From assembly GCF_013283785.1 (NCBI RefSeq), contig NZ_JABCPZ010000007.1, forward strand, positions 42,689-106,688: a stretch of DNA of 64,000 nt, written 5' to 3'. Numbering within the stretch: the stretch's first letter is position 1; every line of letters begins with the position of its first letter. A program made the position numbers and the translations under genes. Positions 42,708 to 51,005 of this stretch are shown here, piece by piece. Source of the DNA: Nonomuraea antri. Its GTDB lineage: Bacteria; Actinomycetota; Actinomycetes; Streptosporangiales; Streptosporangiaceae. The notes under the pieces were generated by a model. It had not been told where the DNA came from, ran no database searches, and saw nothing but the letters and a program-made list of their open reading frames with translations.

Positions 42708-43943
42708 GTGTCGCGCGACGAGAACGACAGGCCGTACGAGGATGGGCAGGGGAGGTCGTTAGATCCGACGATGACCGGAGACGTGCTGTCCCCGCGCTGG
42801 AGCACCGAGGACACCGACGAGCAGCCGGCCATCCAGGTCTCGCCCAACGGGACGTACATCCTTCCCCCTGACCAGGGCACGCAGGGCGGCGCGCAGGGCG
42901 GCGCGGGCGAGGCCGGCGACCCGCACGACGTGCTGGGCGCGACGCGATACTCCGACCCGGCCAGTGGCCCGCACCACGCGTTCGCCGCCCTGGACGCGGC
43001 GGCGGCGGGAGCCACCGGCGGGGGCGCCGCGGACGCGTCCGCCGACGGGCTCGACGAGCCCCGCCACGACGCCGACCTGTACGCCGACCCGTACGCCGAC
43101 GCCGACCCGTACGCCGAGCTGCGCTCCGCCACCGACCCGTACACCGACGCGGACCCGCGCTCGGACGGCGACCCGTACACCGACGCCGACCTGCGTTCCG
43201 ACGCCGACCTGCGCTCGGACAGCGGCCCGCATGCCGTCGAGGAGCCCGGCTACCTGCCGCTCGACCAGGGCTACGAGTCCACGCTCGACGACGAGCCGGA
43301 CAGGACCCGCCGCGGCTTCCTCGGCTCGGGCTGGACCGACGACGGAGACGACCTGACCGGCCGGCGCTCGGGCGCGGACCGGGAGGTGCGCCGGCGTGCC
43401 CGGGTGCTGGTGCTGGCCGCGGCCACGGTGGTGCTGGTGGGCGTCGGCGCGGGCTGGCTGCTGACCGGCACGTCGTCCGATGACCCGTGCGGGGGCGGCC
43501 GCTGCGCGAGCGCCGAGCGGGTGTCGTCGCCGGCCGATTCCGTGCCCGTCGAGCCCGACGCGGTCCTGCCGGAACCCACCGATTCGGGCGCGGTCCCACC
43601 GACCGGGTCAGCGACCGTAACCCCCACTCCGACCGCGACGCGCGTGCGTCCGACGCGGGTGCCCACCACCCGGCCGTCGGCCACGCGCACCGCCGCGCCC
43701 GTCAAGCCCACCGCCCAGCCCACGCGCGACATCGAGGGCGAGATGCAGGACGCGGGCGGCGAGCCGCAGGGCGTCAAGAACGAGGAGAAGGCGACCGAGC
43801 AGCCCGCGACGAAGCCGCCGACCAAGCAGCCGGCCGGCCAGCCCACCTCGCAGGCCCCGGCGCCGACCACCCAGGCCCCCGCGCCCACCCCGTCGGAGAG
43901 CAAGAAGGGCGGCGGGCTGCTGGACATCCTGTTCCCCTGGTGA
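42708..43943 (+). CDS. Single-pass membrane protein with acidic repeat and disordered tails
   Basis: 411 residues from GTG 42708. No known family recognised. The cytoplasmic N-terminal 230 residues are disordered and acidic; 118-175 is a repeat built of DADPY/DADLRSD units. One membrane helix (about 232-252, VLVLAAATVVLVGVGAGWLL) leads to an outside part with a CGGGRC pair and a long Pro/Thr/Ala-rich tail, typical of wall-spanning linkers, ending FPW. Codon use is normal for the genome, so it is expressed protein. A structural or signalling role at the envelope is possible. Next gene is a LacI regulator 89 bases on. Confidence 0.7.
   Translation: MSRDENDRPYEDGQGRSLDPTMTGDVLSPRWSTEDTDEQPAIQVSPNGTYILPPDQGTQGGAQGGAGEAGDPHDVLGATRYSDPASGPHHAFAALDAAAAGATGGGAADASADGLDEPRHDADLYADPYADADPYAELRSATDPYTDADPRSDGDPYTDADLRSDADLRSDSGPHAVEEPGYLPLDQGYESTLDDEPDRTRRGFLGSGWTDDGDDLTGRRSGADREVRRRARVLVLAAATVVLVGVGAGWLLTGTSSDDPCGGGRCASAERVSSPADSVPVEPDAVLPEPTDSGAVPPTGSATVTPTPTATRVRPTRVPTTRPSATRTAAPVKPTAQPTRDIEGEMQDAGGEPQGVKNEEKATEQPATKPPTKQPAGQPTSQAPAPTTQAPAPTPSESKKGGGLLDILFPW
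43075..43235. repeat. Degenerate in-frame repeat encoding Asp-Ala-Asp-Pro-Tyr units
   Basis: GACGCCGACCYGTACRCCGAC-like units recur across about 160 bases. In-frame and compositional, giving the acidic repeat of the membrane protein. Confidence 0.75.
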
Positions 43944-43960
43944 GCATGTAAGGATGCGGA

Positions 43961-43974
43961 GACCGGCGCCGGTC
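43961..43974. terminator. 14-bp palindrome GACCGGCGCCGGTC
   Basis: Exact palindrome 17 bases past the membrane-protein stop and before the LacI-type gene. Could end the upstream transcript; loop-less and without a T-run, so tentative. Confidence 0.35.
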
Positions 43975-44007
43975 CGCGCGTGCCGGGCAGTGCGCGTATG
44001 GCACACT

Positions 44008-44021
44008 GGAAACCGCTTTCC
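44008..44021. promoter_or_regulatory. LacI-type operator GGAAACCGCTTTCC upstream of the regulator gene
   Basis: Outer arms GGAAA/TTTCC around a central CG, 11 bases before the GTG of the LacI-type gene. The same shape, in perfect form, lies before the oxidoreductase operon at 55882-55897. The centred CG and AT arms are usual for LacI family sites. Confidence 0.65.
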
Positions 44022-44032
44022 GGGGAGGTCTC

Positions 44033-45025
44033 GTGGTCACGCTGGAAGACGTCGCCAAGCAGGCGGGCGTCTCGCTCGCCACCGCCTCGCGCGTGCTCAA
44101 CGGCAGCACGCGCCAGGTGGGCGCGGCGTTGCGGTCGCGCGTCGAGCGGGCCGCCGACGAGCTGGGCTACCGGGCCAACATCGCCGCTCAGACCCTGGCG
44201 CGGGGCGCCGCGAACGTCATCGGGATCGTCGTCCACGACCTGACCGACCCGTACTTCGCGGCGCTGGCCGACGGGGCGATGCGCGCGGCGGCCACGGAGA
44301 AGCTGCTGGTCATGGTGGGCACCACACATCGCGACCCGGAGCAGGAGATCGCCTACGTGGCCACGCTGCACGCCCAGCGGGTGCGCGCGGTGCTGCTGGC
44401 CGGCTCGCGCGTCTCCGATCCTGACGTGACCGACCGGCTCCGCGCCGAACTGGCCAGATACCGCTCCGGCGGCGGCCGGGTGGCCTGCGTGGGCCAGGAC
44501 CTGCTCGACGTCGACACCGTGGCCCCGGCCAACCGGGAGGGCGCGGCGGCGCTGGCCCGCTCGCTGGCCGGGCTCGGGCACACCAGGTTCGCCGTGCTCG
44601 CCGGCCCGCCGCACCTCATGACGGCGGCCGACCGGTGCGCCGGGTTCGTCGCGGCCGTCGAGGAGCTGGGGCTGCCCGCGCCGCGGGTGGTCCACGGGCC
44701 GTTCGACCGCGACGGCGGGCACGCGGCCGCCGCCCAGACCGGGGACGCCACCTGCGTGTTCGCGGTCAACGACGTGATGGCGGTGGGCGCGCTGGCCGCC
44801 TACAGGGAGCGTGGCGTGCGGGTGCCCGAGGACGTCTCGGTGGCCGGGTTCGACGACATCGTCACGCTGCGTGACCAGGTGCCCGCGCTGACCACCGTAC
44901 GGCTGCCGCTCACGGACATGGGGGCGCGGGCCCTGGAACTGGCCTTGGCCGACGGCGACGAGCCGGTGGTCGAGCGGGTGGCCGGCGAGGTCGTCCTGCG
45001 GGAGAGCGTACGGAGACTGGCATGA
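44033..45025 (+). CDS. LacI-family transcriptional regulator
   Basis: 330 residues from GTG 44033 (GGGGAGG upstream). DNA-binding head VTLEDVAKQAGVSLATASRVLNGS with hinge region ELGYRANIAAQTLARG, then a periplasmic-binding-protein ligand domain (IGIVVHDLTDPYFAALADG, VFAVNDVMAVGALAAYRERGVRVPEDVSVAGFDD). A dyad overlapping its promoter suggests autoregulation. A sugar isomerase gene follows 25 bases after its stop, and a perfect copy of the dyad precedes another sugar operon at 55.9 kb, so it probably senses a sugar acid, polyol or phosphosugar. Confidence 0.92.
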   Translation: MVTLEDVAKQAGVSLATASRVLNGSTRQVGAALRSRVERAADELGYRANIAAQTLARGAANVIGIVVHDLTDPYFAALADGAMRAAATEKLLVMVGTTHRDPEQEIAYVATLHAQRVRAVLLAGSRVSDPDVTDRLRAELARYRSGGGRVACVGQDLLDVDTVAPANREGAAALARSLAGLGHTRFAVLAGPPHLMTAADRCAGFVAAVEELGLPAPRVVHGPFDRDGGHAAAAQTGDATCVFAVNDVMAVGALAAYRERGVRVPEDVSVAGFDDIVTLRDQVPALTTVRLPLTDMGARALELALADGDEPVVERVAGEVVLRESVRRLA

Positions 45026-45050
45026 CCGACGCGGCGAGACGGAGGACGGC

Positions 45051-45824
45051 GTGAAGCTGGCGCTCAGCACGCTCGGGTTGCCCGGCGAGGGGCTCGACCG
45101 GGCGATCGAGATCGCGGCCGGGCACGGGTGCCAGGGGCTGGAGCTGCGGCTGCACCCCGACACGGGCGTGCACACCGGCCTGAGCGCCGGCGAGCGGCGG
45201 TCGGTGCGCGAGCGGGTGGAGCGGGCCGGTCTAGAAATTTCCGCCGTCGCCGGATATGTCCGCATCTGTGAGCCTGGGCCGGACGAACCGGTCGTCGACG
45301 CGCTCCTCGCCGACCTGCGCCTGGCCGCCGACCTCGGCGCTCCTGGCGTCCGGGTGTTCCCGCGCGGCGACGACCCGGCGATCGGCGCGCGCAGGCTCAA
45401 GGCCGTCTCCGGCGAGGCCGCCGACCTCGGCCGGCGCGTGCTCGTCGAGACGCACGACCTCATGGCGACCGGCGCGGCCGTGGCCGGGCTGCTGGCCGAG
45501 GCCGGCTGCCCCGGCACCACCGGCGCGCTCTGGGACCTGCTGCACCCGTGGCGCAACGGCGAATCCCCGGCCGACACGCTCGCCGCGCTCGCGCCCACGC
45601 TGGCCTACGTCCAGGTCAAGGACGCCGTCTCGGCCGACGACACCACGCCGGTGCCGCTCTGGACGGGCGCGGTGCCGCTGGACGAGGCAGGCGAGCTGCT
45701 GCGTTCGGCCGGCTACGACGGCTGGGTGTCCCTGGAGTGGGAACGCACCTGGTATCCGCGGGTGGCGCCGGTCGAGGAGATCCTGCCGGGGGCGGCCGAG
45801 TGGGTGCGGCGGTTCAGCGCCTAG
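45051..45824 (+). CDS. Sugar phosphate isomerase/epimerase-like TIM barrel
   Basis: 257 residues from GTG 45051 with GGAGG upstream. Xylose-isomerase-like TIM barrel (AP-endonuclease-2 fold): CQGLELRLHPDTG, LGAPGVRVFPRGDD, GRRVLVETHDLMATG, GALWDLLHPWRNGE, YVQVKDA, GWVSLEWERTWYPR. The Glu, Asp, His and Glu that bind a divalent metal in this fold are visible (VETHD, WDLLH, KDA, LEWE). Substrate probably a keto-sugar or sugar-derived acid; reaction unknown. Likely in the operon of the LacI-type regulator. Confidence 0.82.
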   Translation: MKLALSTLGLPGEGLDRAIEIAAGHGCQGLELRLHPDTGVHTGLSAGERRSVRERVERAGLEISAVAGYVRICEPGPDEPVVDALLADLRLAADLGAPGVRVFPRGDDPAIGARRLKAVSGEAADLGRRVLVETHDLMATGAAVAGLLAEAGCPGTTGALWDLLHPWRNGESPADTLAALAPTLAYVQVKDAVSADDTTPVPLWTGAVPLDEAGELLRSAGYDGWVSLEWERTWYPRVAPVEEILPGAAEWVRRFSA

Positions 45825-45848
45825 GGCTTTCGGCGCTTAGATAGGGGA

Positions 45849-46775
45849 ATGCCCGAGTTGAGAAACAAGGTGCTCGTCGTCGGCATGGACGGCCTGCGCT
45901 TCGACCGCATCGCCGCCGCAGGCGCGCCCGTGCTGGGCGGGCTGATGTCCGCCGGCGCGTACGGCACCAGCAAGCTCCCCTACGGCGAGCCCGACGCCCC
46001 GCGCACCGAGTCCGCCGGCGAGGTGGTGCCCGAGCTCGCCCTCTCCCGCGACGACGGGACGGTGCGGACGATCAGGTCGCGCACCGACTCCGGTCCCGGA
46101 TGGTCGTCCATCGCCACCGGGGTCTGGCCGGACAAGCACGGCGTCGTGGACAACGGCTTCTACGCGCCCCAGTACACGAAATATCCGGACTTCTTGACCC
46201 GGGCCAAGGCGGCCCGCCCCGACCTGTTCACCTCCGCCTTCTTCTCCTGGGCCGCACTCGACGAGAACGGCGCCTTCAGCCGCTCCATCGACCACCGGCA
46301 CGTGCTCGACGGGTTCGCGCTCACGTTCGCCACCTGCGACAAGCAGATCGCCGAGGCCGCCGAGCGGCACCTGGCCCAGGACGACCCCGACCTCACGTTC
46401 GTCTACCTGGGCGACACCGACGAGGTGGCGCACGAGCTCGGGCCGCTGTGCCCCGAGTACACCGCCGCGCTGCTGACCCAGGACGCCTACCTGGGCCGCC
46501 TGCTCGACGCGGTCCGGGGGCGGGCGTCGTACGCGGGGGAGCGCTGGACCGTGCTGATCACCACCGACCACGGCCACGTCGACGCCGGCGGCCACGGCGG
46601 CACCTCCGACGCCGAGCGCACGGTGTTCGTCATCGCCGCCCGCCTCGGCGAGGACCTGGGCGGGCGCCCGCTCGGGGAGCCCCGGCTGGTGGACGTCGCC
46701 CCGACCGCGCTGGCCGCCCTGGACGTGCCCGTCGACCCGGCCTGGGACCTGGACGGGACGCCCCTGGCGTGGTGA
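45849..46775 (+). CDS. Type I phosphodiesterase / nucleotide pyrophosphatase-like alkaline phosphatase-fold enzyme
   Basis: 308 residues, ATG 45849, 24 bases after the isomerase gene. Alkaline-phosphatase-fold metal motifs: VLVVGMDGLRFD (Asp), the nucleophile segment GPGWSSIATGVWPDKHGVVDN where Ser takes the usual Thr place, YLGDTDEVAHELG, and ITTDHGHVDAGGHGG. No signal peptide, so a cytoplasmic hydrolase of phosphodiester or pyrophosphate bonds, perhaps a nucleotide-sugar or alkylphosphodiester. Co-transcription with lacI and the isomerase is likely. Confidence 0.83.
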   Translation: MPELRNKVLVVGMDGLRFDRIAAAGAPVLGGLMSAGAYGTSKLPYGEPDAPRTESAGEVVPELALSRDDGTVRTIRSRTDSGPGWSSIATGVWPDKHGVVDNGFYAPQYTKYPDFLTRAKAARPDLFTSAFFSWAALDENGAFSRSIDHRHVLDGFALTFATCDKQIAEAAERHLAQDDPDLTFVYLGDTDEVAHELGPLCPEYTAALLTQDAYLGRLLDAVRGRASYAGERWTVLITTDHGHVDAGGHGGTSDAERTVFVIAARLGEDLGGRPLGEPRLVDVAPTALAALDVPVDPAWDLDGTPLAW

Positions 46776-46869
46776 CCGCGTTCGTCGGGGGATTGTTCAT
46801 CGGGTGTTGAATTCTTGCCGTGAAAGCGTGAGACTCGTGACAGGACGCTGAACGGCGGGGGTACCGACG

Positions 46870-49524
46870 ATGACAACGGCACTGGACTTCTCCGAGATCG
46901 ACGGCGGGATGCTCGCCGAGGTCGGTGGCAAGGCCGCCAACCTCGGCGAGCTGACCAGGGCGGGGCTGCCGGTGCCACCCGGCTGGGCGCTCACCACCGA
47001 CGCCTACCGCCAGGCCGCCGACCAGGCCGGACTCGCCGCCCTCATCGCCGCCCACACCACCCCGCCCTCCTCACTCCACGGGACCCCGGCCCCCGACGGC
47101 GGGAACGCGTTCGCGGCCGAGGCCAGGCGCCGGCTCCTGGAAACCCCCGTCCCCCCGCAGGTGCGCGAGGCGGTCCTGAAGGCCTACGCCGCGCTCGGCG
47201 ACGACGTCCCGGTCGCGGTGCGGTCGTCGGCCACCGCCGAGGACCTGCCGTTCGCCAGCTTCGCCGGCCAGCAGGACACCTATCTCAACGTGGTCGGCCC
47301 CGACGCGCTGATCGACGCCGTCCGCCGCTGCTGGGCCTCGCTGTGGACCGACCGCGCGGTCGCCTACCGCGAGTCCAACGGCATCGACCACGCGGTGGTG
47401 CGACTCGCGGTGGTCGTCCAGGTGATGGTGGACGCCACGGCGGCCGGGGTGATGTTCACCGCGAACCCGGTGACGGGCACCCGCCGCGAGGTCGTCATCG
47501 ACGCCGCGCCCGGGCTCGGCGAGGCCGTCGTGTCCGGCGCGGTCAACCCGGACCGCTTCATCGTCGGCGACGGCAGGATCCGCGAACGCCACGCCGGTGA
47601 CAAGCTGCTGAGCATCCACGCGCTCCCCGGCGGCGGCACCGAACGCCGCCAGGCCAACCACGACGGGCTCTGCCTGACCGACCGGCAGGTGCTCGACCTG
47701 GCCGCGCTCGGCGCCCGCGTCGAGGAGCACTACGGCGCGCCGCAGGACACCGAATGGGCCGTGGACGCCGAAGGCCGCCTCTGGCTGACCCAGGCCAGGC
47801 CGATCACCACCCTGTATCCACTGCCCGAGACCACCAGGCCGGGCCTGCGCGTCTACTTCTCGCTCAACGTCGCCCAGGGCGTGATGGGCCCGCTCACCCC
47901 GGCCGGGCTGTCGGCGTTCCGGCTGATCACCGCGGGCGCGGCCGGCCTGTTCGGCCACGGCCCCGCGGACCCGCTGGACGGGGCGCCGTTCATGGCGGTG
48001 TCCGGGCAGCGGGTGTGGTTCGACATCACCACGGCCGTGCGCAGCCGGGCGGGCCGGGCGATCCTGCCGCGCGCGCTCGCGCTGGGCGAGGCCCGCGCCG
48101 TCGGCATCATGCGTGAGCTGTTCGACGACCCGCGGCTGTCGCTGATCCACACCGCCCGCCGGCCGGTGGCGGCCAAGGTCAGGCGCTTCCTGGGACGCAT
48201 CCACGCGCCGTCGCGCGCCTTGCAGGCGCTGACCCGCCCCGACCGCGCGCTCGCCCGCACCCGCAGGCTCGGCGCTGAACTGGACGCCCGGCTCGCGCTG
48301 CCCGCCACCGCCACCCCGGCCGAACGGCTGGACCACGCGATCCGCATGATCCACGGCACCTTTCCGATCATCATCTCGATCATGCCGGTCGCGATCACCG
48401 GGTACGCGCTGTTCGCGCTGGCGTCCCGGCTGTCCGGGGTGCCCATCGCCGACATGCAGGACGTCCTGCGCAGCGTCCCCGGCAACCCGACCACCGAGAT
48501 GGACCTGCGGCTGTGGGCGCTGGCCGGGCGCATCGAGCCCGAGCCGTTCCTGAGCGAGCCGGTGACCGAGCTGACCCGCCGCTACCAGGCGGGCGAGCTG
48601 CCGCCCGGCGCCCAGCGGGAGATCGCCGCGTTCCTGGCCGAGTACGGCCACCGCGGCGTGGCCGAGATCGACCTGGGCCTGCCGCGCTGGTCGGAGAACC
48701 CGGCGCACCTGCTCGGCGTCCTGGCCAACTACCTGCGCCTGGACGGCGGCGGCGACCTGGCGCCCGACGTGCTGTTCGCCAAGGGCGCGGTCGCGGCCGA
48801 GGCGGCGATCGACCGGGTGGCGGCGCTGGCCGGGCGCAAGGGCAGGCTGCGCGCGGCGGTCGTGCGCTTCGCGCTCGGCCGGACCAGGAAGCTGGTGGGC
48901 ATCAGGGAGCTGCCCAAGTTCTACGCGGTCAAGATCCTCGCCGGGGTGCGGCGCAGCCTGCTGGTGGTGGGGGAGCACCTGGTGTCGGCCGGGGTGATCG
49001 AGTCCGCTCACGACGTGTTCTTCCTCGGCCTGGACGAGGCGCGGGCCGCGCTGCCCGGCGGCGGCGACCTGCGTGGCCTGGTGGCCGAGCGGCGGGCGGC
49101 GTACGAGCGGGAGTCGCGGCGCAGGCACGTGCCCCGGGTGATGCTCTCTGACGGCACCGAGCCCGAGTCGCGCTCCACGGCGGCGCAGGAGGGAGCGCTG
49201 ACCGGCACGGCCGCCTCCGCGGGCACGGTCACCGGCCCGGCGCGGGTGGTGCTCGACCCGGTCGGCGCCCACCTGGAGCCCGGCGAGATCCTGGTGTGCC
49301 CGTCGACCGACCCGGGCTGGACTCCGCTGTTCCTCACGGCCGGCGGCCTGGTGATGGAGATGGGCGGCGCGATGTCGCACGGCGCGGTGGTGGCCCGCGA
49401 GTACGGGATCCCGGCTGTCGTGGGCGTGCCGGACGCCACGCACCGCGTCACCACCGGGCAGGAGATCACGGTCAACGGCGCGGCGGGCACCGTGACGGTG
49501 GTCGAAGAGGGGTCCTCCGGATGA
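46870..49524 (+). CDS. Rifampin-phosphotransferase-like dikinase (PEP-synthase family)
   Basis: 884 residues. N-terminal ATP-grasp domain (VGGKAANLGEL, VAVRSSATAEDLPFASFAGQQDTYLNVVG, LTQARPITTLYP), a large central domain (about 320-770), and a C-terminal swivelling domain with phosphohistidine His837 in GGAMSHGAVVAREYGIPAVVG. The PEP/pyruvate TIM barrel of true PEP synthase is absent. This three-part layout and length is that of rifampin phosphotransferase (RPH) and uncharacterised relatives, which phosphorylate a small molecule from ATP giving AMP and Pi. Drug specificity cannot be read from sequence, and I see no obvious rifamycin-associated element upstream. Isolated gene. Confidence 0.83.
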   Translation: MTTALDFSEIDGGMLAEVGGKAANLGELTRAGLPVPPGWALTTDAYRQAADQAGLAALIAAHTTPPSSLHGTPAPDGGNAFAAEARRRLLETPVPPQVREAVLKAYAALGDDVPVAVRSSATAEDLPFASFAGQQDTYLNVVGPDALIDAVRRCWASLWTDRAVAYRESNGIDHAVVRLAVVVQVMVDATAAGVMFTANPVTGTRREVVIDAAPGLGEAVVSGAVNPDRFIVGDGRIRERHAGDKLLSIHALPGGGTERRQANHDGLCLTDRQVLDLAALGARVEEHYGAPQDTEWAVDAEGRLWLTQARPITTLYPLPETTRPGLRVYFSLNVAQGVMGPLTPAGLSAFRLITAGAAGLFGHGPADPLDGAPFMAVSGQRVWFDITTAVRSRAGRAILPRALALGEARAVGIMRELFDDPRLSLIHTARRPVAAKVRRFLGRIHAPSRALQALTRPDRALARTRRLGAELDARLALPATATPAERLDHAIRMIHGTFPIIISIMPVAITGYALFALASRLSGVPIADMQDVLRSVPGNPTTEMDLRLWALAGRIEPEPFLSEPVTELTRRYQAGELPPGAQREIAAFLAEYGHRGVAEIDLGLPRWSENPAHLLGVLANYLRLDGGGDLAPDVLFAKGAVAAEAAIDRVAALAGRKGRLRAAVVRFALGRTRKLVGIRELPKFYAVKILAGVRRSLLVVGEHLVSAGVIESAHDVFFLGLDEARAALPGGGDLRGLVAERRAAYERESRRRHVPRVMLSDGTEPESRSTAAQEGALTGTAASAGTVTGPARVVLDPVGAHLEPGEILVCPSTDPGWTPLFLTAGGLVMEMGGAMSHGAVVAREYGIPAVVGVPDATHRVTTGQEITVNGAAGTVTVVEEGSSG

Positions 49525-49586
49525 GGGATGCCCGGCGTCCACCCGGGTGATGCCGCCCGCGCCCGTCCGCCGGGAGGCTCGAAGGC

Positions 49587-50303
49587 ATGACGGCGATAGA
49601 GGTCGAGGACCTCCACAAGAGCTACGGCGGGACCCGGGCGGTGGACGGCGTGTCGTTCACGGTGGCGGCGGGTGAGACGTTCGGGATCGTGGGGCACAAC
49701 GGCGCGGGCAAGACCACCACCGTGCAATGCCTGACCGGGCTGCGCAGCCCCGACAGCGGGAGCGTGCGCGTGCTCGGCCTGGACCCGGCGGCGCGGCGGC
49801 GTCGGCTCGCCCAGCGGGTCGGCGTGCAGTTGCAGGAGAGCGAGCTGCCCGACAGGCTGCGCGTCGCCGAGGCGCTGCGGCTGTTCGCGGCCTTCTACGA
49901 CAGTCCTGACGACTGGCGGGCGGTGCTGGAGCGCTGGGGCCTGGCGCCGCTGCGCAACAAGGCGTTCGGCGACCTGTCGGGCGGGCAGAAGCAGCGGCTG
50001 CAGCTCGCGCTGGCCCTGGTGGGCCGGCCGGAGCTGGTCGTGCTCGACGAGCTGACCACCGGGCTCGACCCGGTCGCCCGCCGCGAGACGTGGACGCTGA
50101 TCGGCGATCTCAAGGCGTCGGGCACCACCGCCGTGCTGGTCAGCCACTTCATGGACGAGGCCGAGGAGCTGTGCGACCGGGTCGCGGTGTTCGGCCACGG
50201 CCGCATCGTGGCGCTCGGCACCCCGCGCGAGCTCGTCGAGCGGACCGGCACCGGCTCGTTCGAGCAGGCCTACCTCGCGCTGGCCGAGGGAGGCGTCCGA
50301 TGA
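49587..50303 (+). CDS. ABC-2 exporter ATPase
   Basis: 238 residues. Walker A GHNGAGKTTT, signature DLSGGQKQRLQLALAL, Walker B LVVLDELTTGLDP (Glu followed by Leu), switch His in VLVSHFMDEAEELCD. The short C-terminal tail is that of DrrA/CcmA-type drug or lipid exporters. Stop overlaps the permease ATG (ATGA). Followed by a histidine kinase and response regulator, so expression is probably signal controlled. Confidence 0.9.
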   Translation: MTAIEVEDLHKSYGGTRAVDGVSFTVAAGETFGIVGHNGAGKTTTVQCLTGLRSPDSGSVRVLGLDPAARRRRLAQRVGVQLQESELPDRLRVAEALRLFAAFYDSPDDWRAVLERWGLAPLRNKAFGDLSGGQKQRLQLALALVGRPELVVLDELTTGLDPVARRETWTLIGDLKASGTTAVLVSHFMDEAEELCDRVAVFGHGRIVALGTPRELVERTGTGSFEQAYLALAEGGVR

Positions 50304-50998
50304 AGGCGATCGCCCGCCTGTCGCTCGCGGAGCTGACGCTGCTGGCCAGAGACCCGGGCAGCCTGTTCTTCATGGTGGCCTTCCCGATGATGCTGCTCGT
50401 GCTGAACAGCGGCAACGACCGGCTGGACATCTTCGTGCCCAGCTACATGGCGATGATCCTGGCCATCGGCGGCATCGCCGCGCTGCCCGGCATCATGGCC
50501 ACCTACCGGGAACGCAAGGTGCTGCGCCGCCTGGCCACCACGCCGGTCTCGCCGTTCGCGCTGCTCGCCGGGCAGGTGGTGGCGCAGCTCGTGATGGGGC
50601 TGGCCGGGTCGCTCATCGTGGTGGGCACCGGGGTGCTGGCGTTCGGCGTGGACCTGCCCGCGCATCCGCTGATGCTGGCGCTGTCGTTCGTGTTGTGCGC
50701 GCTGACGTGCTGCGCCATCGGCTTCGTGATCGCCGCCATCGCGCCCCGCGGCAGGGTCGCGGACCTGCTGGGCATGCTGGTCATGTTCCCGATGATCTTC
50801 CTGGCCGGCGCGGCCATCCCGCGCGAGGGGCTGCCGGAGCCGCTGCGCAGGATCGGCGACTACCTGCCGCTCAGCCAGGGCGTGACCGCGCTGCGTGAGA
50901 GCTGGTTCGGCGCGCCCACGGCGACGCCGCTGCTGATCCTGGCCGGGATAATCGTGGTGAGCACGGCCGTGGCGGCGGCGCTGTTCCGTTGGGAGTGA
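50300..50998 (+). CDS. ABC-2 type exporter permease
   Basis: 232 residues with six hydrophobic segments. Typical ABC-2 features are the N-terminal SLFFMVAFPMMLLVLN, TYRERKVLRRLATTPVSPF (coupling helix) and PMIFLAGAAIPREGLPEPLRRIGDYLPLSQGVTALRE. Forms the channel for the ATPase encoded just upstream; exports an unknown hydrophobic compound. Confidence 0.9.
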   Translation: MKAIARLSLAELTLLARDPGSLFFMVAFPMMLLVLNSGNDRLDIFVPSYMAMILAIGGIAALPGIMATYRERKVLRRLATTPVSPFALLAGQVVAQLVMGLAGSLIVVGTGVLAFGVDLPAHPLMLALSFVLCALTCCAIGFVIAAIAPRGRVADLLGMLVMFPMIFLAGAAIPREGLPEPLRRIGDYLPLSQGVTALRESWFGAPTATPLLILAGIIVVSTAVAAALFRWE

Positions 50999-51005
50999 TC
51001 GACAG

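Noticed and set aside
46776..46869. Rifamycin-associated element upstream of the RPH-like gene
   Set aside because: No long inverted repeat of the expected kind is visible in this gap.
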